NCBI GenBank assembly: GCA_963733105.1
Contig: CAVTCB010000018.1
Span: forward strand, 806,001 to 870,000
Direction of reading: 5' to 3'
DNA from: JAFAYN01 sp963733105
GTDB lineage: Bacteria > Gemmatimonadota > Gemmatimonadetes > Longimicrobiales > Longimicrobiaceae
Length of the DNA: 64,000 nucleotides
A program made the translations under genes and the position numbers. Below, piece by piece: positions 20,426 to 28,581 of this stretch (position 1 is its first letter; each line of letters opens with the position of its first letter). Below the pieces are notes generated by a model. It searched no databases. It was not told the origin of the DNA and worked only from the letters and a program-made list of their open reading frames with translations.

Positions 20426-20649
20426 AGGCCGAGCGGAAGCGCGGAAGCGACGCGGAGACCCTCCGCGGGATGACGGTGGAGGACCTCCGGGCCCGCCTGG
20501 AGCAGCTCAAGGAGGAGCAGTTCCGGCTCCGGTTCCGGGGCACCACGGCGCAGCTGGAGAACCCCATGCTGGTGCGGGAGATCCGGCGTGACATCGCCCG
20601 CATCAACACCATCCTGCGCGAGCGTGAACTTTCGGAGGGCGTACGCTGA
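20422..20649 (+). CDS. rpmC: Ribosomal protein L29
   Basis: The 75-residue L29 starts at GTG 20422, overlapping the rplP stop, with GGAGGTGAG just upstream. The two-helix core (MTVEDLRARLEQLKEEQFRL and PMLVREIRRDIARINTILRE) is preceded by about 15 extra basic residues. L29 sits near the tunnel exit. Its stop overlaps the rpsQ start. Confidence 0.95.
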   Translation: MKAERKRGSDAETLRGMTVEDLRARLEQLKEEQFRLRFRGTTAQLENPMLVREIRRDIARINTILRERELSEGVR

Positions 20650-20930
20650 TGACGACCGAGAACGAGACCACCCAGAGCGAGCGCGGCCGCCGCAAGACGC
20701 GGATCGGGATCGTCGTGTCCGACAAGATGGACAAGACGGTCGTGGTGAGCGTGGAGCGCCGGTTTCCGCATCCTCTGTACGGGAAGCAGATGACCCGCAG
20801 CAAGAAGTTCCACGCCCACGACGAGAACAACGAGTACCACGTCGGCGACGTGGTCCGCATCGTCGAGACGCGTCCGCTCAGCAAGCTGAAGCGGTGGCGG
20901 GTCGCCGAGGTGATCGAGCGCGCCAAGTAA
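20649..20930 (+). CDS. rpsQ: Ribosomal protein S17
   Basis: The 93-residue S17 has an OB-fold core (RIGIVVSDKMDKTVVVSVER, HDENNEYHVGDVVRIVETRP, LSKLKRWRV) after a charged 16-residue N-terminal extension. It is a primary 16S rRNA-binding protein. The start overlaps the rpmC stop by one base. Confidence 0.96.
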   Translation: MTTENETTQSERGRRKTRIGIVVSDKMDKTVVVSVERRFPHPLYGKQMTRSKKFHAHDENNEYHVGDVVRIVETRPLSKLKRWRVAEVIERAK

Positions 20931-20943
20931 GGGGAACGAACCC

Positions 20944-21312
20944 ATGATCCAGCAAGAATCGGTCGTCAAGATCGCGGACAACAGCGGCGCCAAGCGCGCG
21001 CTCGTGATCCGCGTGCTCGGCGGAAGCAAGCGGCGCTACGCCAGCATCGGCGACATCGTGATCGTCGCCGTGAAGGACGCGCTCCCGGACGGCACCGTGA
21101 AGAAGGGTGACGTCGCCAAGGCGGTGGTGGTCCGCACCACCAAGGAGGTGCGGCGCAAGGACGGCTCGTACATCCGCTTCGACGAGAACGCGGCCGTCAT
21201 CATCAACAACGAGGGCGAGCCCCGCGCGACCCGCATCTTCGGGCCGGTGGGCCGCGAGCTCCGCGAGAAGCGCTTCATGAAGATCGTCTCCCTCGCTCCG
21301 GAGGTGATCTGA
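20944..21312 (+). CDS. rplN: Ribosomal protein L14
   Basis: The 122-residue L14 (MIQQESVVKIADNSGAKRAL) is at the subunit interface and binds the silencing factor RsfS in other bacteria. VVRTTKEVRRKDGSYIRFDE and RIFGPVGRELREKRFMKIVS are hallmarks. The stop overlaps the rplX start. Confidence 0.98.
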   Translation: MIQQESVVKIADNSGAKRALVIRVLGGSKRRYASIGDIVIVAVKDALPDGTVKKGDVAKAVVVRTTKEVRRKDGSYIRFDENAAVIINNEGEPRATRIFGPVGRELREKRFMKIVSLAPEVI

Positions 21313-21638
21313 TGCCCAAGATGAAGATCCGCAAAGGTGACCGCGTCAAGGTCATCAGCGGGAACTACAAGGGGCAGGAGGGCACCGTGCTGCGCGTGGA
21401 GCCCGAGAAGAACCGGGTGGTGGTCCAGGGGCTCAACCTGCGCAAGCGGCACATGAAGCCGTCGCAGACCAACCCCGAGGGCGGCATCCTGCAGTTCGAG
21501 GCCCCGATCCACGCCTCCAACGTGATGCTGGTGGACCCCTCCACGGGGGAGCCGACCCGCATCCGCGCCCAGGCGAACGCCGACGGGAGCAAGGATCGCG
21601 TCGGGGTGCGCTCCGGCGCGGTGATCCCGAGGGCGTGA
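21312..21638 (+). CDS. rplX: Ribosomal protein L24
   Basis: The 108-residue L24 (MPKMKIRKGDRVKVISGNYK) carries the KOW motif (GDRVKVISGNYKGQEGTVLR) and initiates 50S assembly. A 101-base GC-rich gap to rplE follows. Confidence 0.97.
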   Translation: MPKMKIRKGDRVKVISGNYKGQEGTVLRVEPEKNRVVVQGLNLRKRHMKPSQTNPEGGILQFEAPIHASNVMLVDPSTGEPTRIRAQANADGSKDRVGVRSGAVIPRA

Positions 21639-21739
21639 GCAGCGGCGGGTCCCGCCGCGGGGCCCGCGACCAGACCAGCGAGACCGCCCTCCCGGGCAAG
21701 CCCGCCGCGGGAGGATACGGAACGCGAGGAGAACGACGA

Positions 21740-22330
21740 ATGGCGAACGAAAACGGCAGCAAGACCCGTCCGCGCCTGCAGCGCTACTACGAGGAGCAGG
21801 TCCGCTCGCGCCTCCAGAGCGAGTTCAGCTTCAAGACCCCGATGCAGGTCCCGAAGCTGGAGAAGGTGGTCATCAACGTCGGTCTCGGCGAGGCCAGCAA
21901 GAATCCCAAGCTCCTGGACGCGGTGGTCGCGGAGCTGGGGCAGATCTCCGGCCAGAAGCCGGTGGTGACCCGGGCCAAGAAGGCGATCTCCAACTTCAGC
22001 CTGCGCGAGAACCAGCCCGTCGGCGCGTCGGTGACGCTCCGCCGCGAGCGGATGTACGAGTTCGTCGACCGGCTGATCAACGTGGCGATGCCGCGCATCC
22101 GCGACTTCCGCGGCGTGTCCACCCGCTCCTTCGACGGGCGCGGGAACTACACGATGGGCGTGAAGGAGCAGCTGATCTTCCCGGAGATCGAGTACGACAA
22201 GGTGGAGAAGATCCACGGGATGGACATCACCATCGTGACCTCCACCGACAAGGACGACGAGGCGCTGGCGCTCCTCCGCGAGATGGGGATGCCGTTCCGG
22301 AACACGTCGCCGGTCCAGGTCCAGGCTTAA
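21740..22330 (+). CDS. rplE: Ribosomal protein L5
   Basis: The 196-residue L5 binds 5S rRNA and contacts P-site tRNA. Recognisable stretches are MQVPKLEKVVINVGLGEA, KPVVTRAKKAISNFSLRENQ, FDGRGNYTMGVKEQLIFPEI and the terminal ALLREMGMPF. The chosen ATG at 21740 (MANENGSKTRPRLQRYYEEQ) is preceded by GAGGAGAACGACGA; the open frame continues upstream but looks non-coding there. Confidence 0.96.
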   Translation: MANENGSKTRPRLQRYYEEQVRSRLQSEFSFKTPMQVPKLEKVVINVGLGEASKNPKLLDAVVAELGQISGQKPVVTRAKKAISNFSLRENQPVGASVTLRRERMYEFVDRLINVAMPRIRDFRGVSTRSFDGRGNYTMGVKEQLIFPEIEYDKVEKIHGMDITIVTSTDKDDEALALLREMGMPFRNTSPVQVQA

Positions 22331-22349
22331 CCCTCATCCGAGACACGTC

Positions 22350-22535
22350 ATGGCACGCAAGGCCCTGATCGAGAAGTCGAACGCGAAGCCGAAGTACGGC
22401 GTGCGCGGGTACAACCGCTGCAACCGCTGCGGCCGGCCGCGCGCCTTCATCCGCAAGTTCGGGCTCTGCCGGATCTGCTTCCGGGAGATGGCTCTGCGCG
22501 GCGAGATCCCCGGCGTCCGCAAGGCGAGCTGGTAA
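22350..22535 (+). CDS. rpsN: Ribosomal protein S14, zinc-binding form
   Basis: The 61-residue S14 is the short 'C+' form with the four-cysteine site C-N-R-C...C-R-I-C (CNRCGRPRAFIRKFGLCRICF). It lies at the usual spc-operon position between rplE and rpsH. No long, zinc-free paralogue is visible in the window. Confidence 0.97.
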   Translation: MARKALIEKSNAKPKYGVRGYNRCNRCGRPRAFIRKFGLCRICFREMALRGEIPGVRKASW

Positions 22536-22540
22536 GCACA

Positions 22541-22560
22541 GGGCGTCCGTCCGGACGCCC
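22541..22560 (+). other. 8-bp hairpin between rpsN and rpsH
   Basis: GGGCGTCC (22541-22548) pairs with GGACGCCC (22553-22560) around GTCC, followed by a C/T-rich stretch with no U-run. In E. coli S8 represses the spc operon from a site near rplE; whether this hairpin has such a role cannot be told from sequence. Confidence 0.35.
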
Positions 22561-22619
22561 CCCATTTCTCCACTTCCTACGAGTCCGGCCTCTCCGCCGG
22601 ATACTATAGGAGACGCTTC

Positions 22620-23012
22620 ATGGTGACGGATCCGATTGCGGACATGCTCACGCGCATCCGCAACGCGCACCTCGCCCGGCACCGCCGGGTCGACATCCCG
22701 GTTTCCAAGCTGAAGGTCGAGATCGCCCGCCTTCTCAAGGACAACCACTACATCCACGACTTCAAGCTGCTGGACGACGGCAAGCGCGGCGTGCTGCGCC
22801 TGTACCTGAAGTACTTCCAGGACAAGCCCGTCATCCGCGAGCTTCGCCGCGTGTCCAAGCCCGGCCTGCGCAAGTACGTCGGGGTCGGTGAGATCCCGCG
22901 CGTCCGGAACGGCCTCGGGATGGCGGTCCTTTCCACCTCGCACGGTGTAATGACCGACCGCGAGGCTCGTGCGGCCAAGGTGGGTGGCGAGATCCTCGCC
23001 ATCATCTGGTAA
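22620..23012 (+). CDS. rpsH: Ribosomal protein S8
   Basis: The 130-residue S8 (MVTDPIADMLTRIRNAHLAR) is a primary 16S rRNA binder and the usual spc-operon repressor. The C-terminal LSTSHGVMTDREARAAKVGG is the family signature. A TATAGGAGACG leader provides the ribosome binding site. Confidence 0.97.
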   Translation: MVTDPIADMLTRIRNAHLARHRRVDIPVSKLKVEIARLLKDNHYIHDFKLLDDGKRGVLRLYLKYFQDKPVIRELRRVSKPGLRKYVGVGEIPRVRNGLGMAVLSTSHGVMTDREARAAKVGGEILAIIW

Positions 23013-23028
23013 GGAGAGCGAGGAGACG

Positions 23029-23568
23029 ATGTCGCGAATTGGAAGAAGGCCGATCACGGTCCCCGCGGGGGTGGAGGTTACCCTCGACGGATCGAACATC
23101 CGCGTGAAGGGCCCCAAGGGGGAGCTTTCGCGCACTCTGAACCGCCAGGTCACCGTGCGCCGCGACGGCGACGAGATCGTGGTGGAGCGCCCGTCCGACC
23201 AGCCCGAGCACCGCTCGCTGCACGGCCTGACGCGCACCCTCGTGGCCAACATGGTCGAGGGGGTCACCACCGGGTTCAAGAAGACGCTGGAGATCGTCGG
23301 CGTCGGGTACCGCGCGGAGAACAAGCCCTTCGGGCTGACGCTGGCGCTGGGCTACTCGCACCCGATCGACTACAAGGCGCCGGAGGGGATCGAGCTCCGC
23401 GCCGTGAACCCCACCACCGTCGAGGTGTCCGGGGCGAACAAGGAGGTCGTGGGACAGGTCGCGGCCGAGATCCGGTCGCTCCGGCCGCCCGAGCCCTACA
23501 AGGGCAAGGGCGTGAAGTACCAAGGCGAGGTGATCCGCCGCAAGGCCGGCAAGGCCGGCGGGAAGTAA
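23029..23568 (+). CDS. rplF: Ribosomal protein L6
   Basis: The 179-residue L6 (MSRIGRRPITVPAGVEVTLD) has the two repeated domains and the C-terminal signature RPPEPYKGKGVKYQGEVIRR K. It lies near the sarcin-ricin loop. The preceding GGAGACG site and the 16-base spacing after rpsH are normal. Confidence 0.97.
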   Translation: MSRIGRRPITVPAGVEVTLDGSNIRVKGPKGELSRTLNRQVTVRRDGDEIVVERPSDQPEHRSLHGLTRTLVANMVEGVTTGFKKTLEIVGVGYRAENKPFGLTLALGYSHPIDYKAPEGIELRAVNPTTVEVSGANKEVVGQVAAEIRSLRPPEPYKGKGVKYQGEVIRRKAGKAGGK

Positions 23569-23620
23569 TCCCGCCGGTCGCGCGCGGGTCATCGTATAGT
23601 CACACTCACGGAATCGATCG

Positions 23621-24001
23621 ATGGCAAGGACAAAGATCAAGACGCGCCAGGATCGCCGCCTGCGGCGGCACCGCCGCGTCCGGGGCAAGGTCAGCGGGAG
23701 CGCGGAGCGTCCGCGGCTCGTCGTCTACCGCTCCCTCAACCACCTCGAGGGGCAGGTGGTGGACGACGTCCAGGGCGTCACGCTCGTGGGGCTCTCCACC
23801 GTCGCCGCCGCGCTCCGGGAGCGCAAGGGCGCGGAGGGGCTCACCAAGACCGAGCTGAGCCGGGCCGCCGGCAAGGCGCTCGCAGAGAAGGCCCGCGAGC
23901 AGGGGATCACCCGCGTGGTCTTCGACCGCGGCGGCTACCTGTACCACGGCCGCGTCAAGGCCTTCGCGGAGGGCGCCCGCGAGGGCGGCCTCGAGTTCTA
24001 G
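23621..24001 (+). CDS. rplR: Ribosomal protein L18
   Basis: The 126-residue L18 binds 5S rRNA with L5. The basic N-terminus (MARTKIKTRQDRRLRRHRRV), RPRLVVYRSLNHLEGQVVDD and the C-terminal VVFDRGGYLYHGRVKAFAEG are typical. It ends 10 bases before rpsE. Confidence 0.97.
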   Translation: MARTKIKTRQDRRLRRHRRVRGKVSGSAERPRLVVYRSLNHLEGQVVDDVQGVTLVGLSTVAAALRERKGAEGLTKTELSRAAGKALAEKAREQGITRVVFDRGGYLYHGRVKAFAEGAREGGLEF

Positions 24002-24011
24002 GAGCAAGCAC

Positions 24012-24707
24012 ATGGCTGAGAACAGAGGGCAGGGCGGCGGCGGCCGCGGCGGGCGCGGCGGTCCGGGCGGCGGACGCGGCCCCGGCGGCTTCGGCGGTGG
24101 TGGCCGCGGCGGTCCGGGCGGGCAGGGTGGTCCGGGCGGCGAGGGCGGCGGCCGTGAAGGCGGCCGCGGGCGCGGCGGCGATCGCGGCGGCCGGGGCGGA
24201 CCGGGCGGCGACCGCCGCGAGTCCGACCTCAAGGAGAACGTGATCCACATCAACCGCGTGGCCAAGGTGGTGAAGGGCGGCCGGCGGTTCTCCTTCACCG
24301 CGCTCGTCGCCGTCGGCGACCAGCAGGGGAAGGTGGGGATCGGCACGGGGAAGGCCAACGAGGTCTCCGAGGCCGTCCGCAAGGCCATCGACTCGGCGCG
24401 CCGGGCGATGGTGAAGATCCCGGTCACCCGGGGAACGCTCCCCCACGAGATCGTCGGCGAGTCGGGCGCGGGCCGCGTCCTCCTCCGTCCGGCCGCGCCG
24501 GGTACCGGCGTGATCGCGGGCGGCGCCGTGCGCGCGGTGCTGGAGTGCGTGGGGATCCACGACATCCTCACCAAGTCGCTGGGCTCCAACAACCCGTTCA
24601 ACATGGTGCACGCCACCATGGACGGGCTCACCCACCTCACCACCCGGGAGCAGATCGCGCAGGAGCGCGGCATCCCCGTGGAGGCGCTGGGAGGTGCTCG
24701 TGGCTAA
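24012..24707 (+). CDS. rpsE: Ribosomal protein S5 with a Gly/Arg-rich N-terminal extension
   Basis: Residues from about 72 onward (LKENVIHINRVAKVVKGGRR, GKANEVSEAVRKAIDSARRA, NPFNMVHATMDGLTHL) are a complete, normal S5, which takes part in decoding accuracy and mRNA unwinding. In front of it is a low-complexity tail of about 70 residues made almost only of Gly, Arg, Pro and Asp (repeats of GGRGGPGG type), giving 231 residues instead of the usual 160-170. The ATG at 24012 follows GGAGCAAGCAC and is the only start that fits after rplR. The tail resembles RGG-box RNA-binding segments of other proteins; that it binds RNA is inference. Its G/C-rich codons match the genome. Confidence 0.96.
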   Translation: MAENRGQGGGGRGGRGGPGGGRGPGGFGGGGRGGPGGQGGPGGEGGGREGGRGRGGDRGGRGGPGGDRRESDLKENVIHINRVAKVVKGGRRFSFTALVAVGDQQGKVGIGTGKANEVSEAVRKAIDSARRAMVKIPVTRGTLPHEIVGESGAGRVLLRPAAPGTGVIAGGAVRAVLECVGIHDILTKSLGSNNPFNMVHATMDGLTHLTTREQIAQERGIPVEALGGARG

Positions 24708-24897
24708 GATCAAGATCACGCAGACCAAGAGCGGCGTCGGCGCGCCGGAGAAGCACCGGCTCACGCTGAAGGCGCTCGGCCTCAGGCATCAACGGTCGGT
24801 GGTCAAGGAGGACAACCCCGCGATCCGCGGGATGGTCTTCCAGGTCCGCCACCTCGTCCAGGTGACCGAAGTGGAAGGGGAGGGCTCCAATGGCTGA
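24700..24897 (+). CDS. rpmD: Ribosomal protein L30
   Basis: The 65-residue L30 starts at GTG 24700 (VAKIKITQTKSGVGAPEKHR), overlapping the end of rpsE, with GGGAGG six bases upstream. A GTG at 24694 is an alternative start adding two residues. The core LKALGLRHQRSVVKEDNPAI and VRHLVQVTEV is typical. Confidence 0.94.
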   Translation: MAKIKITQTKSGVGAPEKHRLTLKALGLRHQRSVVKEDNPAIRGMVFQVRHLVQVTEVEGEGSNG

Positions 24898-25342
24898 TCT
24901 GCACAACCTCCCGCGCCCGGAGGGGTCGCACCGCGACACCAAGCGCCTGGGCCGCGGCCCGGGCTCCGGGACCGGCAAGACGGCCGGGAAGGGACACAAG
25001 GGCTCCAAGGCGCGCGCCGGCCACCACGGCCCCGGCGGCGGGAAGCCGGCCTTCGAGGGCGGCCAGATGCCGCTCCAGCGGCGGCTCCCGAAGCGCGGCT
25101 TCACCCCGCTCGATCGCGTCGAGTACCAGGTGGTGAACCTGTACCAGCTGGAGAAGAGCGGTGAGACGGAGATCACGCCGGAGCTCCTCAAGGAGCGCGG
25201 GCTGATCGGGCACGCCCGCCGGCCGGTCAAGGTCCTGGGCACCGGCGACCTCACGCGGAAGATCTCCATCTCCGCTCACGCGTTCAGCAAGTCGGCGCGC
25301 GAGAAGATCGAGGGTCTCGGCGGCCAGGTCACGGAGATCTGA
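24890..25342 (+). CDS. rplO: Ribosomal protein L15
   Basis: The 150-residue L15 (MADLHNLPRPEGSHRDTKRL) has the glycine-rich GRGPGSGTGKTAGKGHKGSK region and the C-terminal ISISAHAFSKSAREKIEGLG. It overlaps rpmD by 8 bases and precedes secY by two, so translation is likely coupled. Confidence 0.97.
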   Translation: MADLHNLPRPEGSHRDTKRLGRGPGSGTGKTAGKGHKGSKARAGHHGPGGGKPAFEGGQMPLQRRLPKRGFTPLDRVEYQVVNLYQLEKSGETEITPELLKERGLIGHARRPVKVLGTGDLTRKISISAHAFSKSAREKIEGLGGQVTEI

Positions 25343-25344
25343 CC

Positions 25345-26664
25345 ATGGCGAATCCCGTAGCTACCCTGTTCCGGATACCGGAGGTGAAGGACAAGATCCT
25401 CTTCACCCTCCTGTGCCTGTTGATCTACCGCATCGGCGCCCACATCGCGGCTCCCGGCATCGACGTGGACGCGCTGCGGGCGTTCGCCGGTCAGCTCCAG
25501 GGGACGGTTTTCGGGATTTACGACATGTTCGTCGGGGGCGGGCTCTCCAAGGCCACTGTGTTCGCCCTCGGCATCATGCCCTACATCTCCGCCAGCATCA
25601 TGTTCCAGCTGCTGGCGGCGGTGTTCCCGACCATCGAGAAGATGCAGAAGGAAGGGGAGGAAGGGCGGAAGCGTCTCACGCAGTACACCCGGTACGCCAC
25701 GGTGGCGCTCTCGGTCGTCCAGGCGATCGGGTACTCCAAGTTCCTGGAGGGAATCCCGGGAGCGGTGGCCAACCCCGGGTACGGCTTCACGGCCACGATG
25801 GTGCTGACCCTGACCACGGGTGCGGTGTTCATCATGTGGCTCGGGGAGCAGATCACCGAGCGGGGGATCGGGAACGGGATGAGCCTGCTCATCTTCTTCT
25901 CGATCATCGAGAGCCTCCCGACCGCGATCTACGAGACCTACCGGCTGGTCCGGCTGGGCGAGGTGTCGGTCGTCTCGCTCCTCCTCCTGATCGGGGTGAT
26001 GCTGGTGGTGATCGCGGCCACGGTGTCCATCACCATGGCGGCGCGCAAGATCCCGGTGCAGATCCCGCGGAAGGTGATGGGGAAGGGGCGCATCCGCGAG
26101 GGGCAGAAGTCCTTCGTCCCGCTGCGCCTCAACTCGGCGGGGGTGATGCCGATCATCTTCGCGCAGTCGATCGTGATCGTGCCGAGCACCCTCAAGACGT
26201 TCTCGGACAACCAGTACGTGGTCAGCTTCTCCAACTGGTTCCAGTTCGGGACCTGGCCGTACGAGCTGACGTTCGGGCTCCTGATCGTCTTCTTCACGTA
26301 CTTCTACACGGCGATCGTCTTCAACCCGGTCGACCTGGCGGAGAACCTGAAGAAGCAGGGCGCCTTCGTCCCCGGGGTGAAGCCCGGCGCGCGCACCGCG
26401 GAGTACATCGACCGGGTGCTCACCCGGATCACCCTCCCGGGCTCGGTCTACCTGGCGGCCATCGCCATCATCCCCGGCCTCCTGCTCAACGCCGCGGGGG
26501 TCCCGTTCCTGGGGACCGTGCTCGGCGGGACGGGCGTGCTGATCATGGTGGGCGTGGCGCTGGACACCGTGCAGCAGATGCAGCAGCACCTCCTCCTCCG
26601 CCGCTACGACGGCTTCATGCGCAAGGGCCGTGTGAAGCTGCGCGGCCGCCAGCGCTACCTGTGA
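25345..26664 (+). CDS. secY: Preprotein translocase channel subunit SecY
   Basis: The 439-residue inner-membrane protein forms the protein-conducting channel with SecE and SecG. Ten hydrophobic segments can be traced; the plug region (IYDMFVGGGLSKATVFALGI), the MPYISASIMFQLL helix and the cytosolic loops KEGEEGRKRLTQYTRY and RKIPVQIPRKVMGKGR are typical. It is the usual spc-operon gene following rplO and precedes adk by seven bases. Confidence 0.97.
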   Translation: MANPVATLFRIPEVKDKILFTLLCLLIYRIGAHIAAPGIDVDALRAFAGQLQGTVFGIYDMFVGGGLSKATVFALGIMPYISASIMFQLLAAVFPTIEKMQKEGEEGRKRLTQYTRYATVALSVVQAIGYSKFLEGIPGAVANPGYGFTATMVLTLTTGAVFIMWLGEQITERGIGNGMSLLIFFSIIESLPTAIYETYRLVRLGEVSVVSLLLLIGVMLVVIAATVSITMAARKIPVQIPRKVMGKGRIREGQKSFVPLRLNSAGVMPIIFAQSIVIVPSTLKTFSDNQYVVSFSNWFQFGTWPYELTFGLLIVFFTYFYTAIVFNPVDLAENLKKQGAFVPGVKPGARTAEYIDRVLTRITLPGSVYLAAIAIIPGLLLNAAGVPFLGTVLGGTGVLIMVGVALDTVQQMQQHLLLRRYDGFMRKGRVKLRGRQRYL

Positions 26665-26671
26665 GCGGCGA

Positions 26672-27322
26672 ATGGACCTGATCCTTCTCGGGGCCCCGGG
26701 TGCGGGGAAGGGAACGCAGGGCGCGCTGCTCGCGGAGCGGCTGGGGGTTCCGAAGATCGCCACGGGGGACATGCTCCGCGACGCGCTCCGGGCCGGCACT
26801 CCGCTGGGGCTGGAGGCCAGACGGTACATGGACGCCGGGGAGCTGGTCCCCGACGAGGTGATCCTGGGGATGGTGCGCGAGCGGCTGGGGCAGCCCGACG
26901 CCGCGGCGGGCGCCATCTTCGACGGGTATCCGAGGAACGCCGCCCAGGCGGAGAGCCTGCGCGGCCTCCTGGCCGACCTGGGTCGCTCCATCGACGCGGT
27001 GGTCTCGATCGAGGTCCCGGAGGACAGGATCGTGCGGCGGATGACCGGGCGCCGCACCGATCCGGAGACGGGGAGGGTCTACCACGTCGAGCACAACCCG
27101 CCCCCGGCGGAGGTGCTCGGCCGCGTGGTGCAGCGCGACGACGACCGGGAGGAGACGGTCCGGCACCGCCTGCAGGTCTACCGGAGCACGACGGAGCCGC
27201 TCGTCGCCTTCTACCGCGAGGCGGGCGTTCCGCTCCACGCGGTGGACGGGGACCGGCCGATCGAGCAGGTGCAGGGCGAGATCCTGGAGCTGCTCGGCAA
27301 GGGCGCCTCCGCGGCCTCGTGA
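26672..27322 (+). CDS. adk: Adenylate kinase
   Basis: The 216-residue enzyme (ATP + AMP to 2 ADP) has the P-loop GAPGAGKGTQ, ATGDMLRDALRAGTPLG, the AMP-site DGYPRNAAQAE and the LID arginines (RRMTGRRTDPETGRVYH). The LID has no cysteines and so is not zinc-binding. The ATG at 26672 follows the secY stop. In most bacteria map and infA come next; here rpmJ follows after a promoter-like gap. Confidence 0.96.
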   Translation: MDLILLGAPGAGKGTQGALLAERLGVPKIATGDMLRDALRAGTPLGLEARRYMDAGELVPDEVILGMVRERLGQPDAAAGAIFDGYPRNAAQAESLRGLLADLGRSIDAVVSIEVPEDRIVRRMTGRRTDPETGRVYHVEHNPPPAEVLGRVVQRDDDREETVRHRLQVYRSTTEPLVAFYREAGVPLHAVDGDRPIEQVQGEILELLGKGASAAS

Positions 27323-27331
27323 CCGCACGGC

Positions 27332-27360
27332 TTGCGAAAAGGCCGGAAAACGAGTACATT
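27332..27360 (+). promoter_or_regulatory. Sigma-70-type promoter for the rpmJ-rpsM operon
   Basis: TTGCGA (27332-27337), a 17-base spacer, then TACATT (27355-27360), 35 bases before the rpmJ ATG. The spacing is ideal and the boxes match the consensus at four and four of six positions. It would give the alpha operon its own start where map/infA normally stand. Confidence 0.5.
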
Positions 27361-27394
27361 CCAAGGCTTCGGTTCAATCTCTGAGGAGGCGACG

Positions 27395-27511
27395 ATGAAG
27401 GTCCGCGCGAGTGTGAAGCCGATCTGCGAGCACTGCAAGGTGGTCCGGCGGCAGGGTGTGGTTCGCATCATCTGCAAGAAGAACCCGCGCCACAAGCAGC
27501 GCCAGGGTTAA
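27395..27511 (+). CDS. rpmJ: Ribosomal protein L36, zinc-binding form
   Basis: The 38-residue L36 reads MKVRASVKPICEHCKVVRRQ then GVVRIICKKNPRHKQRQG. The C-E-H-C...C...H zinc site is complete. GAGGAGG lies eight bases upstream of the ATG. It lies in its normal place before rpsM and is short enough to be missed by gene finders. Confidence 0.95.
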   Translation: MKVRASVKPICEHCKVVRRQGVVRIICKKNPRHKQRQG

Positions 27512-27536
27512 ACAGACCGGCACTTCAGGAGGCACG

Positions 27537-27917
27537 ATGGCACGCATTGCCGGGGTCGATCTTCCGCGCGAGAAGCGGATCGAGATCGGCCTGACTTACA
27601 TCTTCGGGATCGGCCGCCCCACGGCGAACAAGATCCTCGCCGAGGCAGGGGTGAACCCGGATACGCGGGTGCACGCCCTCAACGACGAGGAGATCAACCG
27701 CCTGCGCCGCATCATCGACACCCGTATCCGGGTGGAGGGCGCGCTCCGGTCGGAGATCGCCCGCAACATCAAGCGGTTGATGGACATCGGCTCGTACCGC
27801 GGGCTCCGCCACCGCCGGGGTCTCCCCGTGCGTGGGCAGCGCACGCACACCAACGCCCGGACCAAGAAGGGTCCGCGTCGCGCCATCGCCGGGAAGAAGA
27901 AGCCCGGGAAGAAGTAG
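27537..27917 (+). CDS. rpsM: Ribosomal protein S13
   Basis: The 126-residue S13 (MARIAGVDLPREKRIEIGLT) contacts tRNA and 50S through the head bridges. YIFGIGRPTANKILAEAG and SYRGLRHRRGLPVRGQRTHT are the family signatures; the basic tail ends GKKKPGKK. AGGAGG precedes the ATG. A 117-base gap with GC-rich inverted segments separates it from rpsK. Confidence 0.97.
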   Translation: MARIAGVDLPREKRIEIGLTYIFGIGRPTANKILAEAGVNPDTRVHALNDEEINRLRRIIDTRIRVEGALRSEIARNIKRLMDIGSYRGLRHRRGLPVRGQRTHTNARTKKGPRRAIAGKKKPGKK

Positions 27918-28034
27918 GCGGCGGGTGGTGGTTCATGGCCGGGCCCCGCGCCCGGCGACCACCCCGCCGATCCGCGGCGGGGAGCAGCACCGCAGTCGCG
28001 GTAGGCCGCGAAGACACATCGAGAGGAACGAGCA

Positions 28035-28427
28035 ATGGCGAAGCCGAAGGCTGGCGCGCGGACCAAGACCAAGCGCCACGTAGACAGTGAGGGGATCGCC
28101 CACGTCAAGGCGACCTTCAACAACACCATCGTCAACATCACCGACATGGCGGGGAACGCCGTCGTGTGGGGGAGCGCCGGCAAGGCGGGGTTCAAGGGCT
28201 CCAAGAAGTCCACCCCGTTCGCCGCGACCGTCGCGGCGGAGCAGGCCGGCAAGGAGGCGGTGAGCCTCGGCGTGCGCCGCGTGCACGTGTACGTCCAGGG
28301 GCCCGGCTCCGGGCGCGAGTCCGCCATCCAGGCGCTCGCCGCCGCCGGCCTCGCGATCCGCTCGATCCGCGACGTGACGCCGATCCCGCACAACGGCTGC
28401 CGGCCTCCGAAGAAGCGCCGGGTGTAA
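28035..28427 (+). CDS. rpsK: Ribosomal protein S11
   Basis: The 130-residue S11 has AHVKATFNNTIVNITDMAGN, the SAGKAGFKGSKKSTPFAA region and the C-terminal signature RDVTPIPHNGCRPPKKRRV. It forms the platform of the 30S subunit. GAGAGGAACGAGCA precedes the start. Confidence 0.98.
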   Translation: MAKPKAGARTKTKRHVDSEGIAHVKATFNNTIVNITDMAGNAVVWGSAGKAGFKGSKKSTPFAATVAAEQAGKEAVSLGVRRVHVYVQGPGSGRESAIQALAAAGLAIRSIRDVTPIPHNGCRPPKKRRV

Positions 28428-28434
28428 GAAAGAG

Positions 28435-28500
28435 CACAGGGGACAGGGAACAGGGGACAGCCTGCAACGGCCTCGTGCCTGCCGGCTGTTCCCTTTCCCC
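28435..28500. repeat. GGGGACAG-type inverted/direct repeat, copy 2
   Basis: Direct units CAGGGGACAGGGAACAGGGGACAG (28437-28460) face CTGTTCCCTTTCCCC (28486-28500), the same arrangement as the copy at 6694-6765. The two copies share the purine-rich arm and a GGACAGC...GGC(T)GT(T/C)CCC fold. It lies between rpsK and rpsD. Confidence 0.6.
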
Positions 28501-28581
28501 GTAGTACGAATGGCGTAAACCTCCGCGACCGTCGGGGGGAAGAAGCCGAGAACAGATCCAAAATCCAGGAGAAACGGTTCA

